A stretch of 64,000 nucleotides of DNA, taken from positions 16,845,001-16,909,000 of the forward strand of contig CM032128.1 of the NCBI GenBank assembly GCA_018894105.1, written 5' to 3'. Position numbers and translations under genes: made by a program. The stretch's first letter is position 1; the number at the start of each line of letters is the position of its first letter. This document shows, piece after piece, positions 46,259-57,047 of the stretch. Under the pieces are notes generated by a model. The model had not been told where the DNA came from. It did not search any database and saw only the letters and a program-made list of their open reading frames with translations. This DNA comes from Jacaranda mimosifolia (lineage: Eukaryota; Streptophyta; Magnoliopsida; Lamiales; Bignoniaceae).

Positions 46259-46733
46259 TCAATTAATAGAGATTAATTGAATTGAGTTATTAGTTCAAAA
46301 GAAGTTTTAACTAATGCGAATATTTTGACATTCTAAATATCACAAGAGTTATGAGCCCTTGTTCAATGAATGGAAGAACCTAATGAGTCATACACAAAAG
46401 CCTAAAGGAAGTTCTATTTGATGAAGGAAATTTTCTAAGAGTTAGAAAATTCCATATGATCGATTTTGTGGAGAAAACGGTTAGCTAATTTTTAGATATT
46501 TTGGCTTGATTAGTTTAATTGTTAAATTGATCAAAATAATTTAAGGAGCTAAATTAGACCAATTAAATTAAAGAGTTAATTTAATTGAATTTAATTGGAG
46601 CCATATGACAATTAATTAGTCAAGTTAACTTAAAGGGTTAAGTTAACATCTTCTGACTTAAGGAGTTAAGTTAGTTGACTTAAGGAGTTAAGTTAAGACC
46701 AATTAATTAAATTAAAGAGTTAATTTAATTAAT
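46259..46733 (+). repeat. hairpin array in the 3' LTR of element E
   Basis: 46259-46280 (9-nt arms, loop AGAG). 46289-46315 (near-perfect). 46429-46451 (arms AATTTTCTAA / TTAGAAAATT, loop GAG). 46506-46534 (13-nt arms with two G-T pairs). 46560-46587 (12-nt arms, loop AGAG). 46624-46647 (arms GTTAACTTAA / TTAAGTTAAC, loop AGGG). 46653-46674 and 46675-46696 (9-nt arms, one G-T pair each, loop GGAG). 46702-46733 (14-nt arms, loop AGAG). Confidence 0.85.
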
Positions 46734-46946
46734 GTGAGGAATTAATTTTTGAGGGAAATTCAAATGAAGGAGTTTATTTCAGGTGCATTTAGAATTAATT
46801 TGGATGGCATTTCATGAGATGAAATGAAGACTCCAAATGAACTTCAAATGCAAGTGAAATTCACATTTCACATACAAGTGGCCTTGCTTAGTTAGCACCC
46901 TACCTCATGGGAGGTGTGATGCCAACTTGCATCACACCCCATTCTC

Positions 46947-46954
46947 TATAAATA
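46947..46954 (+). promoter_or_regulatory. TATA box of the element E 3' LTR
   Basis: TATAAATA at the position equivalent to 37238-37245 in the 5' copy, followed by TAGGAGGTGGCC. Confidence 0.6.
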
Positions 46955-47520
46955 TAGGAGGTGGCCAGCCACATACTTTGATGAATGCTAGATTATCTTT
47001 TGATCTCCAAAAGTATGATCCACTCATGTATTGAAGTTTCACATACTTTTCTCACCTTTCCCTCTAAATTCGGCCTTCATCACTTCTTCATCCTTTGGGG
47101 ATCCATCTGACTGAGGGTTGAATGGAGCTTGCCTTAGGTGTGTGGATCATTTCATTCGAGGCTTGAAGATCCACTGTAGGGCAAAACCTTTGGAGGCGAT
47201 TTTGGTGCATTTTTCGATCTTTAATTTTGCTAAAATTTTTACTAGAGACCCTGAAGGGTGTTTAGGAGTTGCTGTCCAAATTTCATCTAATTTGAAGGTG
47301 ATTTGATAGGGGAAACGTTGTTGGTTCTCTACTGCGCCAGGAAGAGATAGTTTTGAAGAGTTCAACATTATCATCCTTCCTACCTTGGATTTTAACCAAT
47401 CAAGGTAATTTTCTGCAACCAAATCCATTTTAGAAGTATGATTTGATCCTTGGATTGAGAGTATCCGAGTTTGATATAGCTATGTTTGCTTCATTACTTA
47501 GATCCTTGTACTTTACTTCA

Positions 47521-49064
47521 TAAGTCCTTGTGCTTTAATTTTGTTCCGACCATATAGCGGATCACCCAGGGCTTAGTTTGGGCGCAAGCTATCCAAGTAT
47601 GGAGGTTGGTGAGTTTCAAGATGGGATGCATTTTGTCCGACTATGCAGAATAGGTTGATCTCCTATGTATTCTAAAATGATCTATTCTAAGAAATTCTTG
47701 CACAAGCTGATATGATAATTTGAAAAGGGAGTTTTCCAAAGTTGAGATCATAATGAGGAATCGAACATGAAGAATAGATACATAGTTATCGAGACTATTA
47801 GGGAGCCGAAAAAAATCTTGCTCTAGGCCTCTTTCGGAAGATAGAAAATAGAATGACCATATTTGCATGGCAATCATAAGCAGTAAAAGAGTTTAAACTA
47901 GTTGAAATATTAGATATCCAACAAATCACTAAGAGTTGTGAGTTCATATCTAATTAATTGGTAAACTTAAAGGGTAACACACAAAAGCCTAGAACACTTT
48001 CACTTGATTGAAGAAATTATCTGAGTTAGATAATTAAAGTGATCGATTTTATTGGAGAGAGAGAGAGAACTAGTTGACTAATTATTAATAGGTCACTATG
48101 ACTTGATTAATTTAAGTGTTAAATTAATCAAAATAATTTAAAAAATTAAATTAGGCCAATTAAATTAAAGAGCTAATTTAATTGGTGCCATGTGACAATT
48201 TAATTAGTCAAAATCAACTTAAGGAGTTAAGTTAACCCAATCAAATTAAGGAATTAATTTAATTAATTTGGGAATCTAATTTTGGTGGAAAAATTAAATG
48301 GAGGAGTCCATTTAATATTAGTAAGAAATTAAAAATGCAACTTGACTAGCCAAGTGGCAGCCTAGGTGGCCAAGTGAGGAGCGTGTGATAGAAGCTTCCA
48401 TAGGCTTCTACCTCACACTATAAACACACCCCACTCCCCCTCATTTTCAGCCACTTTATACATTATTTCCAGCTTCATTTTTCCCTCCAATTAAGTGGTG
48501 ATCTCATGTGTTGAGAGAAACCACCCACTAGATTCCCTCCAATAACATTCTCTCTTCAATAACTCTCTCACACTTTCTTCTTCATTCTCTTTCATCCTCC
48601 TCATATCTCTGGCTAATTGAAGATGATTGAGAGTGACTTTAGGTGTGTGGACATTTCTTTAGAGGCTCAACACTGGGTGAGCTTTGGATTAGTGAATCAA
48701 GTTCCTTCAAGGAAGTGACCGATTTTTGCTCCTTTTGGTGACCAGCGGTTTTGCATCTTAAGTTGCTATTTTGCTACCATTTCAAGCATGGCTTAGAGGA
48801 TTTTTAGTAGCAAAAGTTGCTGTGGTTACTGTCCTTTGGAGAGGAATTGGAGTTCCTTGAAGAAAAGGCAAATTTCTTGCTTGGAAGAAAGTTCCATTGT
48901 GAGAGCTTGCTAGTTGCTTTTCATTTCCATGATTAAGGTAACATTATCCAACCTTTTTAATCCATTATTGAGGCATGAAATAGATCATTGGTTTGAGGAT
49001 GTGTTGGTTCTTTTTTGCCTAATTTTTGAAATTATTATAGATCCTAGCACCTCATTTACTTTTA
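47521..49064 (+). repeat. copia LTR fragment F (middle to end)
   Basis: It begins inside the LTR (GTCCTTGTGCTTTAATTTTG, matching about 16100) and runs to ATTTACTTTTA at the LTR end. It joins LTR E head to tail with no internal region between them. The hairpin string is retained in part (48015-48262), as is TATAAA at 48419-48424. Beyond its end the sequence changes to a minus-strand gypsy gag. Confidence 0.75.
48015..48262 (+). repeat. hairpin array in LTR fragment F
   Basis: 48015-48035 (arms AATTATCT / AGATAATT). 48103-48131 (arms TTGATTAATTTAA / TTAAATTAATCAA, loop GTG). 48156-48185 (13-nt arms with one mismatch, loop AGAG). 48216-48233 (arms AACTTAA / TTAAGTT, loop GGAG). 48243-48262 (7-nt arms, loop GGAA). 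Confidence 0.8.
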
Positions 49065-49720
49065 ATAAGACCATAAGTAAATGATGTAGACACAAATGAA
49101 TAGGTGGCACCAGGGTCAAATAATACTTTACCAATCTTGCCAGCAGGTTTAATGTTACCTTCCACCACAGCCGAAGGATCTGTAGCCTTTTCTCCTTTAA
49201 TAGCATAGCCCTAGTATGAACTTTTGGTTTGCCATTGTATTAGGTTGTAGGAGTTTTGACTATTCCATCTAGCCGAGCATTGGATGCCGATGTAGGAGTT
49301 TTCATATTAGAGTTCTTGCAGTTATGTCTACATTACTGGGGCATGTTTTCATATAATGTTGGTCACTTCCACATATGTAGCATGTCCCATTTTTGTGTCT
49401 ACAATTTGATTTTGTGTGTCCATGCCATCCAAAAAATTTACGAATTATTTCAGGCTTATCTATAGATCGAGCAGACTTACATTGCAGGCTATTGAAGTGT
49501 TTCCCCGTATCTTTGAAATTTTCGTATCCCTTTTCTGAGGTTGCCCTTGAGGCCCATGGGGTTGAGGGGTTCAAACTTGCTTGATTTTCCTTTTGCTGCT
49601 TCGAGTTTAATTATACTGATTTTGACTTCCATAGCACACTCTACTATTTTGACATAGCTTGTTGTATCAGAAAATAAAGTGGCCTAACAATTTTTAAGTT
49701 TTAAACCTTCTACAACCTTT
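49065..49720 (-). pseudogene. gypsy element G, gag zinc knuckle and protease stub
   Basis: On the minus strand 49574-49302 contains FFGWHGHTKSNCRHKNG and the intact knuckle CYICGSDQHYMKTCP. From about 49206 down, another frame gives GNIKPAGKIGKVLFDPGATY and SFVSTSFTYGL, the aspartic protease start (family DSGAT, here DPGAT). These match chromovirus gag/protease and resemble the CVVCGSDLHLVKDCP knuckle of element H. Most of gag is missing between this stub and the primer site, and everything downstream of protease is cut off by the junction with copia LTR F at 49064. Confidence 0.75.
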
Positions 49721-49813
49721 AAACACCTTCATTTCTTCAAATCATGAATCAACATAATCCAAATCTAAATAAGATCCTAGAAAATAAGTTTTTTTATCTT
49801 TCTAAATCTATGT

Positions 49814-49825
49814 GCTCTTATACCA
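49814..49825 (-). other. primer-binding site, gypsy element G (one mismatch)
   Basis: The minus strand reads TGGTATAAGAGC, one base from the initiator tRNA-Met complement, five bases after the LTR end. Confidence 0.65.
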
Positions 49826-49830
49826 CTACA

Positions 49831-52800
49831 TGCTGCCATGACTAAAAGATTTATTATGTATATACATAAACATATTAGCCTTAGTACATTTGGATTCAAA
49901 CAAAAGATAATTTTTTCTTTCTCTAATCCCAAGCTCCTTTTCTAGTTCGACCATTCTAGCTTCATATGTGTAAAGAGAAGTATAAGGGTGGGTCCAAATG
50001 ACTCAGTGAGGAAAGATGGGGGAGTTACTTGTATAGAACTTATTCTGCAGTAGAAGATAATAGAGTTAGAAATATGTAATGAGTAGGATAAGAATATATA
50101 TTCAATAATATATTAAGGTATCATATAAATCATGAGGTGATTTAATTAAATTACTTATGACAATATTACTGGATTGGAGAAATCATAATCATATCAAACC
50201 TTCATATAGCTCCATCACTATCCCATACCAGTGAGGAGAACTCATAAATCTTAATGCCCCTTTCATGTTCAAATTCAAGTGTATAGGAGTCTAGAGGTGG
50301 CCCCGGTCATATACCCCTATCAACGCATGTGGCACTTAGATCCTTATACTTTATTTCATGAAGAATAAAATAGGCCTTTTGTTTGAGGAACAAAAGTGCA
50401 ACTGAAAGATGTTTAGTACTAAAATCCAAAGGCACCAACGACAACAAAATCAAGAGGTGGCCCCTAATACATATTCCCTTTCAACTACTGTGGCACTTTG
50501 CTCTATCTAGCATGTACTCTGTAGTACCAACTAAATAAGATATTCAAAAGGATCAAAATGAATTGAGTATAGTAGAAAGTGTCAACCTTGGGATTCTAGA
50601 GGTAGCCCCTACCGCACACATCCTATCAGCAAGTTGGCATTTAGATCCCGATTCGACGAGTAGGATGAGGAGATTTATAAAAAATAGAAAACATGGAACT
50701 TTTCAAGTTATAATTATTTGGAGTAAGAGGACTCTTTTATAAAAATATTCTTCTCTCTTTCAAACAAACCTTTTGGATTGTTGTTTTGAGAACATCAAGC
50801 ATATGGGGTTCTTAATTATTTTAGTAACATTGATATGATTAGAAAGAAGCAAACGAAATAGATATTGATAATGACACAATCTTTTGATTAAAAGAAAAGA
50901 TGAATAAGTTTTAACAAGATTTAGAATTTCAACTACCTCAAACTTACTAAGAAAGTCAAATAATTACCATAACAATAAGTGAGGCATTCCAATAAATGCG
51001 AATAGAATATATGAGTTCAAAAAATAGCTATTAGGTAATAAAATGAGGGTAAACAAGGGAAGACCTCATCGTATCAATAATTAAGGTGTTCAAGGAAAGA
51101 CAAGATAGGAACATGATTTCAGAAAAGACATTAACAAGTAACAGAATGAAATTAAGAAGAAAAAGGCCTCACATACAATAATCTAGGTGTTTAAGGACAC
51201 AAGATAGGTACATAATTTCATAAAAAGAATTACAAATAACAGAACAAAAATTAAGAAAGAACAGAAGTTGTCACCAATTCTTTCAATCGAGATTCTCCAA
51301 TAGACTTGTAAGCTCAAACACCTAAATCCAATATTCAATCATTATTAATTGTTCTTTCAGTAAGAAGCTTATTATGAATAATTAGCTTATTTAATTTAGA
51401 ATGCCACGCATCAATCTAAATTTTTGGTTTAATTGATATTATTATTTCAAATAATCAAAATATAGAAATTACTATCCAACAATTCAAGTTATTAGTTTCA
51501 TTAAAACCTTGAGAATTTATACACATATAAGAATTACCCCTTCTATGTATTCTATTGATTAATTCCTAAATGAATCAAAGATATTCTAATCTTTATAATT
51601 TCTTGTATACTTAACTTATCATATTATTCTAAGAACCATATTCATCAACAGTATTATCAAGTTACTTGTATCTAAATCATGTTTCCTATTTTCTACAAAA
51701 TTCAATCAAATTCAAATCTCAATTATTCAAAATAAACCCCATAATATGACCATTCACAATACATCCTCATCATAAAAAATAAAAATAAAAAAATATCAAG
51801 TTATTATCATCACAAAACATCCACAGTCATTTAGCATAACCTGATCATTTCTAGAACATGCATCCTTACTCAGGCAGCTTCAACACTTTCCATCAAAATC
51901 GAATTTGAGCCAAATTTAAGATAATTTAACTGTGATGTTTACTAAAAAATATATTAGAACTCAATGAGTTTTCTATAGTGGCTTCAATTTGATGATAAAA
52001 CTATTTGATCTTTCCTTATACCCGTTCAAACTTGAGTTCTAATTTTGGTCACGTCCTATGGAAAGTTGCGGTCTTTACACTTTTTTGGCCAAAATCCAAT
52101 GTTAATTTTGGCAATTCTTACCTCTAACCTTATCTGAACTCAATGAGCTTTCCATCAACATTTCCTTTTCATCATTTGAACGGCAGATGCTCTAGATATA
52201 GCAAAACAAAATCACCTAATGCATGTGGCAGGGTCAATTCTAGCAGCAATTCAGGTGTGATCCTGAAAAAGTCTCTGAAATACTATTCTACCAAGATAAT
52301 CTACACACAAAGAGCTTTCTAACGGTATATTTTCATGTATCATCAGGTGGCTGGAAGGGTGGTTTCTGATATTTTGAAAAATTAAGTTTGGACAAAATTT
52401 CTACCAACTGTTAGATTTTCTATTAATTTTGATAGAATTTTAAGAGTTTGAAACTAGAATTTCTAAGGGGATTAATGGTGAATTTGATCTTTGGTGAGTT
52501 ATGAATGATTTGGCTAAAAAAAATTTTATGGTTGAGGATGAGAATTTGGAGGTTAGAAGCTGAATCTTGGCAGCCTGCAGAGAAGGGAAGGTTTAGGTAT
52601 GTGGAGATGGTAATGAGGCTTGGCCTCTATTTATAGAAGGTGGGAGTTTATTTATTTGCCTCAAGGTTCTTGATCTTTCTATCTTATTTTGAATTGGCCC
52701 TTGATCTTTTTATCTTATTTTGAATTAGCCCTAAGAAATTAAATAAGTAAAGAAAACACCCTAATCTTTATATTATTATGTATTTCACATATTTACTTAT

Positions 52801-53076
52801 TTACCTTTGACTTAGGAGGTATGTCTTTATGTTCTAGGTATACCTATATATGTCTAAATTCATGGTTTACATATATTTAGTGAATTTGTAAAGTCGAATT
52901 TTGATTAACTCATAAAATCTAAAATAATATTAATTCTATCAAAATGACAACTTTTTATAACGTAGTCTATTTACTATACACCGAATTTTAAAATTTGATT
53001 TTCTATAGTTATCAGATAGATTTAAAAATTTAATTTTTTAAGAGAAGTTACTTATGAGAAAAGACGGGATATTACA
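49831..53076 (-). repeat. gypsy element G, LTR (about 3.25 kb)
   Basis: On the minus strand it begins TGTAATATCCCGTC (chromovirus-type start) at 53076 and ends GGCAGCA at 49831, followed by the primer site. A TATAAATA box on the minus strand (52628-52635) is followed by GAGGCCAAGCC. Three imperfect copies of an AGAGGTGGCCCC...GTGGCACTT block lie at 50293, 50453 and 50597. No matching second LTR is in the window. Confidence 0.75.
52628..52635 (-). promoter_or_regulatory. TATA box of gypsy LTR G
   Basis: The minus strand reads TATAAATA within CTATAAATAGAGGCC, about 440 bp inside the LTR start. Confidence 0.6.
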
Positions 53077-53096
53077 CCATGGTTATATTGTTATTT

Positions 53097-53445
53097 CATT
53101 TATTATAATGTTACTATAACTTTCATCGTATATTTTAGGATATTTGGCGTTATTTTAATTTAAGTCAGAGATTGATGGCATAGATTGATTATTGTAATGT
53201 TGTCCTTTAGCGCCATTTAATGTATTGCAGAGTTTGATGGTCTGACGGTTGAGATTGGTTATTATAATGTTATTCTTTGGAGTTATTTTAATGTATTATG
53301 GAGTTTGATGATTGAGATTGGTTGTTTTAGTGCTATTATTGGTGTTAGTTTAATGTAATGCAGAGGTTTGATGGCTGATATTGGTTAGTATAATGTTCTT
53401 TAGGATCATTTAACGTATTGCAGGGCTTGATGGAGTTTGGTTAAT
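53097..53445. repeat. degenerate tandem repeat, about five units of 62-80 bp
   Basis: The block GATTGGTTATTATAATG followed by a variable centre, TTTAATGTATTGCAGAG and TTTGATGG recurs, with unit starts near 53183, 53252, 53315 and 53377. A weaker unit precedes them at about 53100. The array directly abuts the start of gypsy LTR G. Confidence 0.7.
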
Positions 53446-53569
53446 CCGTTAATATATGAAGTTTGGGATGCTTTTATATCATTTGATGATAGAATTCGCT
53501 TAATGTTTAGAATTTGGAGTTATGATGGCGGAATTGTTGAGAGTTGTTGGCAGTTAAGAGCTAATATTA

Positions 53570-53790
53570 GCTATGTGTTTGTTTGTATTGCTTTGAGCAC
53601 ATAGCAGTGCTTTGTAGTGTATTGCTTTGTGCACATCACAGTTCAAAGCAATTGCAATGCTCTGTATTACATTGCTTTGTTTGGCATTGCTCTGAGCTCA
53701 TTTTCACATTACGGTGCTTTGTATTGCGTTAATTTGTGCACTTTGCATCGCACTACGTTAATTGCATTGCACTTTTGCTTTGTCCAAAAA
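53570..53790. repeat. cryptic simple region rich in TGCTTTG/CATTGC
   Basis: Short words such as ATTGCTTTG, TGCTTTGT and GCATTGC recur irregularly in both orientations. No terminus or coding content was found. Confidence 0.5.
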
Positions 53791-53832
53791 TAAAGAAAGA
53801 ATTATATTGCACTATATTTAAATGCTTTGTCC

Positions 53833-53853
53833 ATTAGAGACAGAGAGAGAGAG
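53833..53853. repeat. (GA)n microsatellite
   Basis: A short GA run, AGACAGAGAGAGAGAGAG. Confidence 0.8.
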
Positions 53854-53936
53854 TCTTCTTTTGGGCAAGTAGTTATTTGGGACATGAAAAATCTTCATTT
53901 TCATTCACAATATCTCTCATTTTCATACACTTACAC

Positions 53937-54288
53937 TATGTTTGATTTAAGAATTTTGATGATAAAAGATAGTTGTTACAGGAAAAAAATAAAATCAAAG
54001 AAACATAAAATCTCAAGTTTGTTTGGTTGACAAAGAAAACAATAAAAAAATATATGGAAGGAAGATGCATGATGAATGTGTTGGAGAATGAGAGAGAAAC
54101 CATACAGTTTATTCCCCTCATTTTCTCACTATTTTGTGAGAAAAATTCATTTCCCTCAAACAGCACTATATTTTCTCTAAAATTTTCATTTTTTTCTTTC
54201 ACTATTTTCCTTACTAACAAAATAATTGAAACTCTCTCTCCAAGCATTTTATTTTCTCTTCCTCATCAAAATCCTTAAACCAAACATA
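53937..54288. mobile_element. 352-bp MITE-like element with inverted ends
   Basis: The left end TATGTTTGATTTAAGAATTT and the reverse complement of the right end (TATGTTTGGTTTAAGGATTT) match over about 26 bases with two or three differences. ACAC flanks both sides, which is not a canonical target size, so the superfamily is unresolved. Open frames on both strands within it have no recognisable domain. Confidence 0.6.
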
Positions 54289-54370
54289 ACACACTTGCAC
54301 TCACTAAAGAACAAAACTTCCATGCATCACAGACATGTACACTCACTTTCCTATTTCTTCAACAACAAAA

Positions 54371-54541
54371 TCACAATGACAAACAAGGCATTGGGGAGTA
54401 GCTGACATCATTCTCTAAAACCATCCGTGACACGCTCGACACCTCCTTATGCATGTCTTGATCAACATCACTTAAACCACTGGAGAACCTATCCATGTAC
54501 ATAAAATTTGGGCTTCTGTTGGATAACTTACTAAAGAACTC
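54371..54541 (-). CDS. possible last coding exon of an unidentified gene
   Basis: On the minus strand an AG acceptor (CACTAG) precedes 54541, and an open frame of 56 residues ends at TGA 54373-54371. It contains FFSKLSNRSPNFMYMDRFSS, GLSDVDQDMHKEVSSVSRM and VLENDVSYSPMP. The amphipathic, Ser- and acid-rich composition looks like ordinary protein and not retroelement. I do not recognise the family. No upstream exon is evident: a MITE lies 130 bases upstream and the next known gene starts over 2.5 kb away. It may be an exon of a gene whose remaining exons were displaced, or a pseudogene fragment. The acceptor lacks a strong pyrimidine tract. Confidence 0.35.
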   Translation of the reverse strand, partial: EFFSKLSNRSPNFMYMDRFSSGLSDVDQDMHKEVSSVSRMVLENDVSYSPMPCLSL

Positions 54542-54672
54542 CTAGTGGTACCCAGGTCGCTGCCTCTAGAATACGAGTTAAACCTTCACCCAACCCCACC
54601 CTCTTTCATGGTTGTCAACTACTTGTATAGCAACCCCCATTGTTTTCTTATCCTCCCAAACTGATGTATTAA

Positions 54673-55001
54673 GGGATTGTTTGCTTGGCTGGTTAAAACT
54701 TGATAGATCCATTTTCAAGCCTTATTTTATATTTGTTTTACATTTGTATGGCCCATGATACCTCTGCAATCCAATATGGTTTATGGATCAGATCATCTTG
54801 GCCTGATTCATTTTCCACCCTTTTAAATATGATATGATAAGTAATGAAAAAGTTATTCTTACCCATAAATTTAAGTGAGATATCACTAATTTCTAAAATT
54901 AAAGCAAATAATATATTAGATGATTTTGAATACTATTTTTAGCTTATGTATCACTAGTATATGAATCTTGTCTAATTATATATGCTCAAGCAAATAAGCC
55001 C
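54673..55001. mobile_element. Tourist-like MITE (329 bp) with TAA target duplication
   Basis: TAA flanks both sides (54670-54672 and 55002-55004). The left end GGGATTGTTTGCTTG matches the inverted right end GGGCTTATTTGCTTG at 13 of 15 positions. TAA/TTA duplication and GGG(C/A)TTGTTTG ends point to PIF/Harbinger-related Tourist elements. The interior is AT-rich and non-coding. Confidence 0.7.
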
Positions 55002-55004
55002 TAA

Positions 55005-57047
55005 GTGTAACCACTTGCACAAATTGTGCGGAAGTTCTTGTCCTCATAAATCAAGAATATGTTAAACTAATCTTAATGGCTCATGGAAAATTACAGCCAC
55101 ATTAATTTTCCAAGGTTATAGAGAACTCTAAATGAGCAACCCATGACACCTAGAAGCGATTCAAAATCGGCCCCATCACATCAAAATCAACTATCACAAC
55201 TTTAGGATTTCAAGCTAGACCACCTGAGGGAGGAATAGAGATTTGCAACAAAGCTATTATGACTGTGCTTATTCATTAGTCGACGTTGAAGTCAAGATGA
55301 TGAATTATCATAAACTCCAGGATGGTTAAAATTATTCATGAAGAGAGAAACTGGCTCTTTGTACTATAAGGAGAAACTAAATATCATCCTTCTTTGTGAA
55401 TGCTTATAGCATTAGCAAGACAAACTGCAGAATAGCACTATTTATTAAATTAAGGTAATTACTATCACATGCAAACACTCGAAAGCATTAGCTAGAAAGG
55501 CATGCTAAGATAATTAGTTTATTTGATTTCTACTAAATCACAACATCCAAACCCTCTAAAGACCCTCTCCTTTCTATGCTAATCCAAACTAACCCAATTC
55601 CAAATAAGCAGATGGTGATAGATATACAATTAGGTTTGACTTGGGAGAAGGATCGGGAAGCCGGGGCAAGGGAAAGAACAGACCAAAGGGATGGATGATG
55701 ATTACCTCATATGGGAAAACAAACTCTTGTAAAGTCAAATTACAAGCAAGATGGTGGTAATGAACGATGCTACTTCACAGCACCTCAAAGTCACAAGGCA
55801 ATAAATCAGAACTAGTAATTCCAAAGGGACAAATGGCACAAGACTCCAACTACCACCAACAGGAAACAAAAGAATACTGGTAAAAGTGGACACCAGTAGC
55901 AGCAGGTGAGAACTGAATTGCCGCTAATGGTTCCAAAGAATCTTCACCAAGATAAGTAATTCACTACAATGTTCTTCCAAGCCCAAATCCAATCAATTCA
56001 AAAGTTATATAATACCTTTAAATCAAAATAGTACATATTTCAAACTTAAAATTAGTTCTAAACAAGCATCCTTGTAGATAACACAGGCATTGCTACATTC
56101 ATACACAAAGTGACAAATCACATCCAACTTCTTTGTGTGGTCAACAATGGTACCCGCAGGCCCTAACCAATGTAAGAAGAAGTTCTCGTTGGGATAGAAA
56201 ACCATCACTGAAGACTAATTTTTCAAGGACTCTTTCACCCTGCTTTATTGAACAAGTCAACAGAACTGTCAAGAAGCATAACTAAATGGTCTTCAAAAGA
56301 CTTCTTTTTACATGAACCATGCAATGTTTGCCTATGACTATTTTGTTGGAGGCCACAATATATTGGCAGGTGAACGGCCACTACTGGTTACTAATTTGCT
56401 TGATAATTCATTGCTTAGAATAAATTCCGGAAGAGAATTCATGCCCTGACAAAGGCAGTTTCATCCTGTACATCCCCTTCAAAGGTACTGTAGTTGAAAG
56501 TACTTTCATATCAAATTCAAGAAATATTGATTATTTTTGCTTACAAAATGTATGGGAAGAATGACCATATACAAAATAAAAGTCTCAAGTTCTTTTTATT
56601 AAGAAAATGAACAAAAAAGTGATCTCCAAGAAGATACAAAATTTGATATGCCCAAGGAGCTAAAAGAGTGCTAACTAGGACAAACAACAGAAAGTAACAA
56701 GTACTCCATTACTCATATTTAAACACAATATCAAGGAAAACTCCCCTTATCAGAAACCCGCCAAATATATTCTATATTTATAAGTATAATGTCAAGTTAA
56801 TGACCAAAAACTGAGGGAGAAAGGAACATGGCATTGTATAAACTGAAATCTATACAAGGAATCATTTCATTACAGGAAGCCAGGCAACGCTTCACACCGC
56901 ATTTTAAGGCATGCATACAACTCTACAATTGAGATGATTTAAATTCGGAGAGTACAGAAGTGATTACACAGCACACAAGAAAATCCAAGAAAATCACCAA
57001 AAACAGAACAGCCTCAAGGAATTGCCGATACAACATTACCGATTGAA
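55005..57047. other. non-coding or unrecognised DNA downstream of the small-protein gene
   Basis: No domain is recognised. Part of it is expected to be the 3' UTR of the minus-strand gene at 57048-57657. A minus-strand open frame at 56023-56208 has no family I know. Possible spliced UTR exons cannot be judged without transcripts. Confidence 0.4.

Larger units (their letters stand above)
43633..47520 (+). repeat. copia element E, 3' LTR, interrupted by a hAT element
   Basis: It starts TGTTGGAATAGTGCC and ends CTTTACTTCA. After removal of the 44045-45710 insertion and one copy of its 8-bp target duplication it is about 2.2 kb, the same as LTR B. It includes the hairpin string (46259-46733) and a TATA box (46947-46954). 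It is directly followed by a second LTR piece. Confidence 0.85.

Noticed and set aside
56023..56208. Minus-strand open frame of 61 codons downstream of the small-protein gene
   Set aside because: No family match and no clear splice sites. More likely 3' UTR or intergenic.
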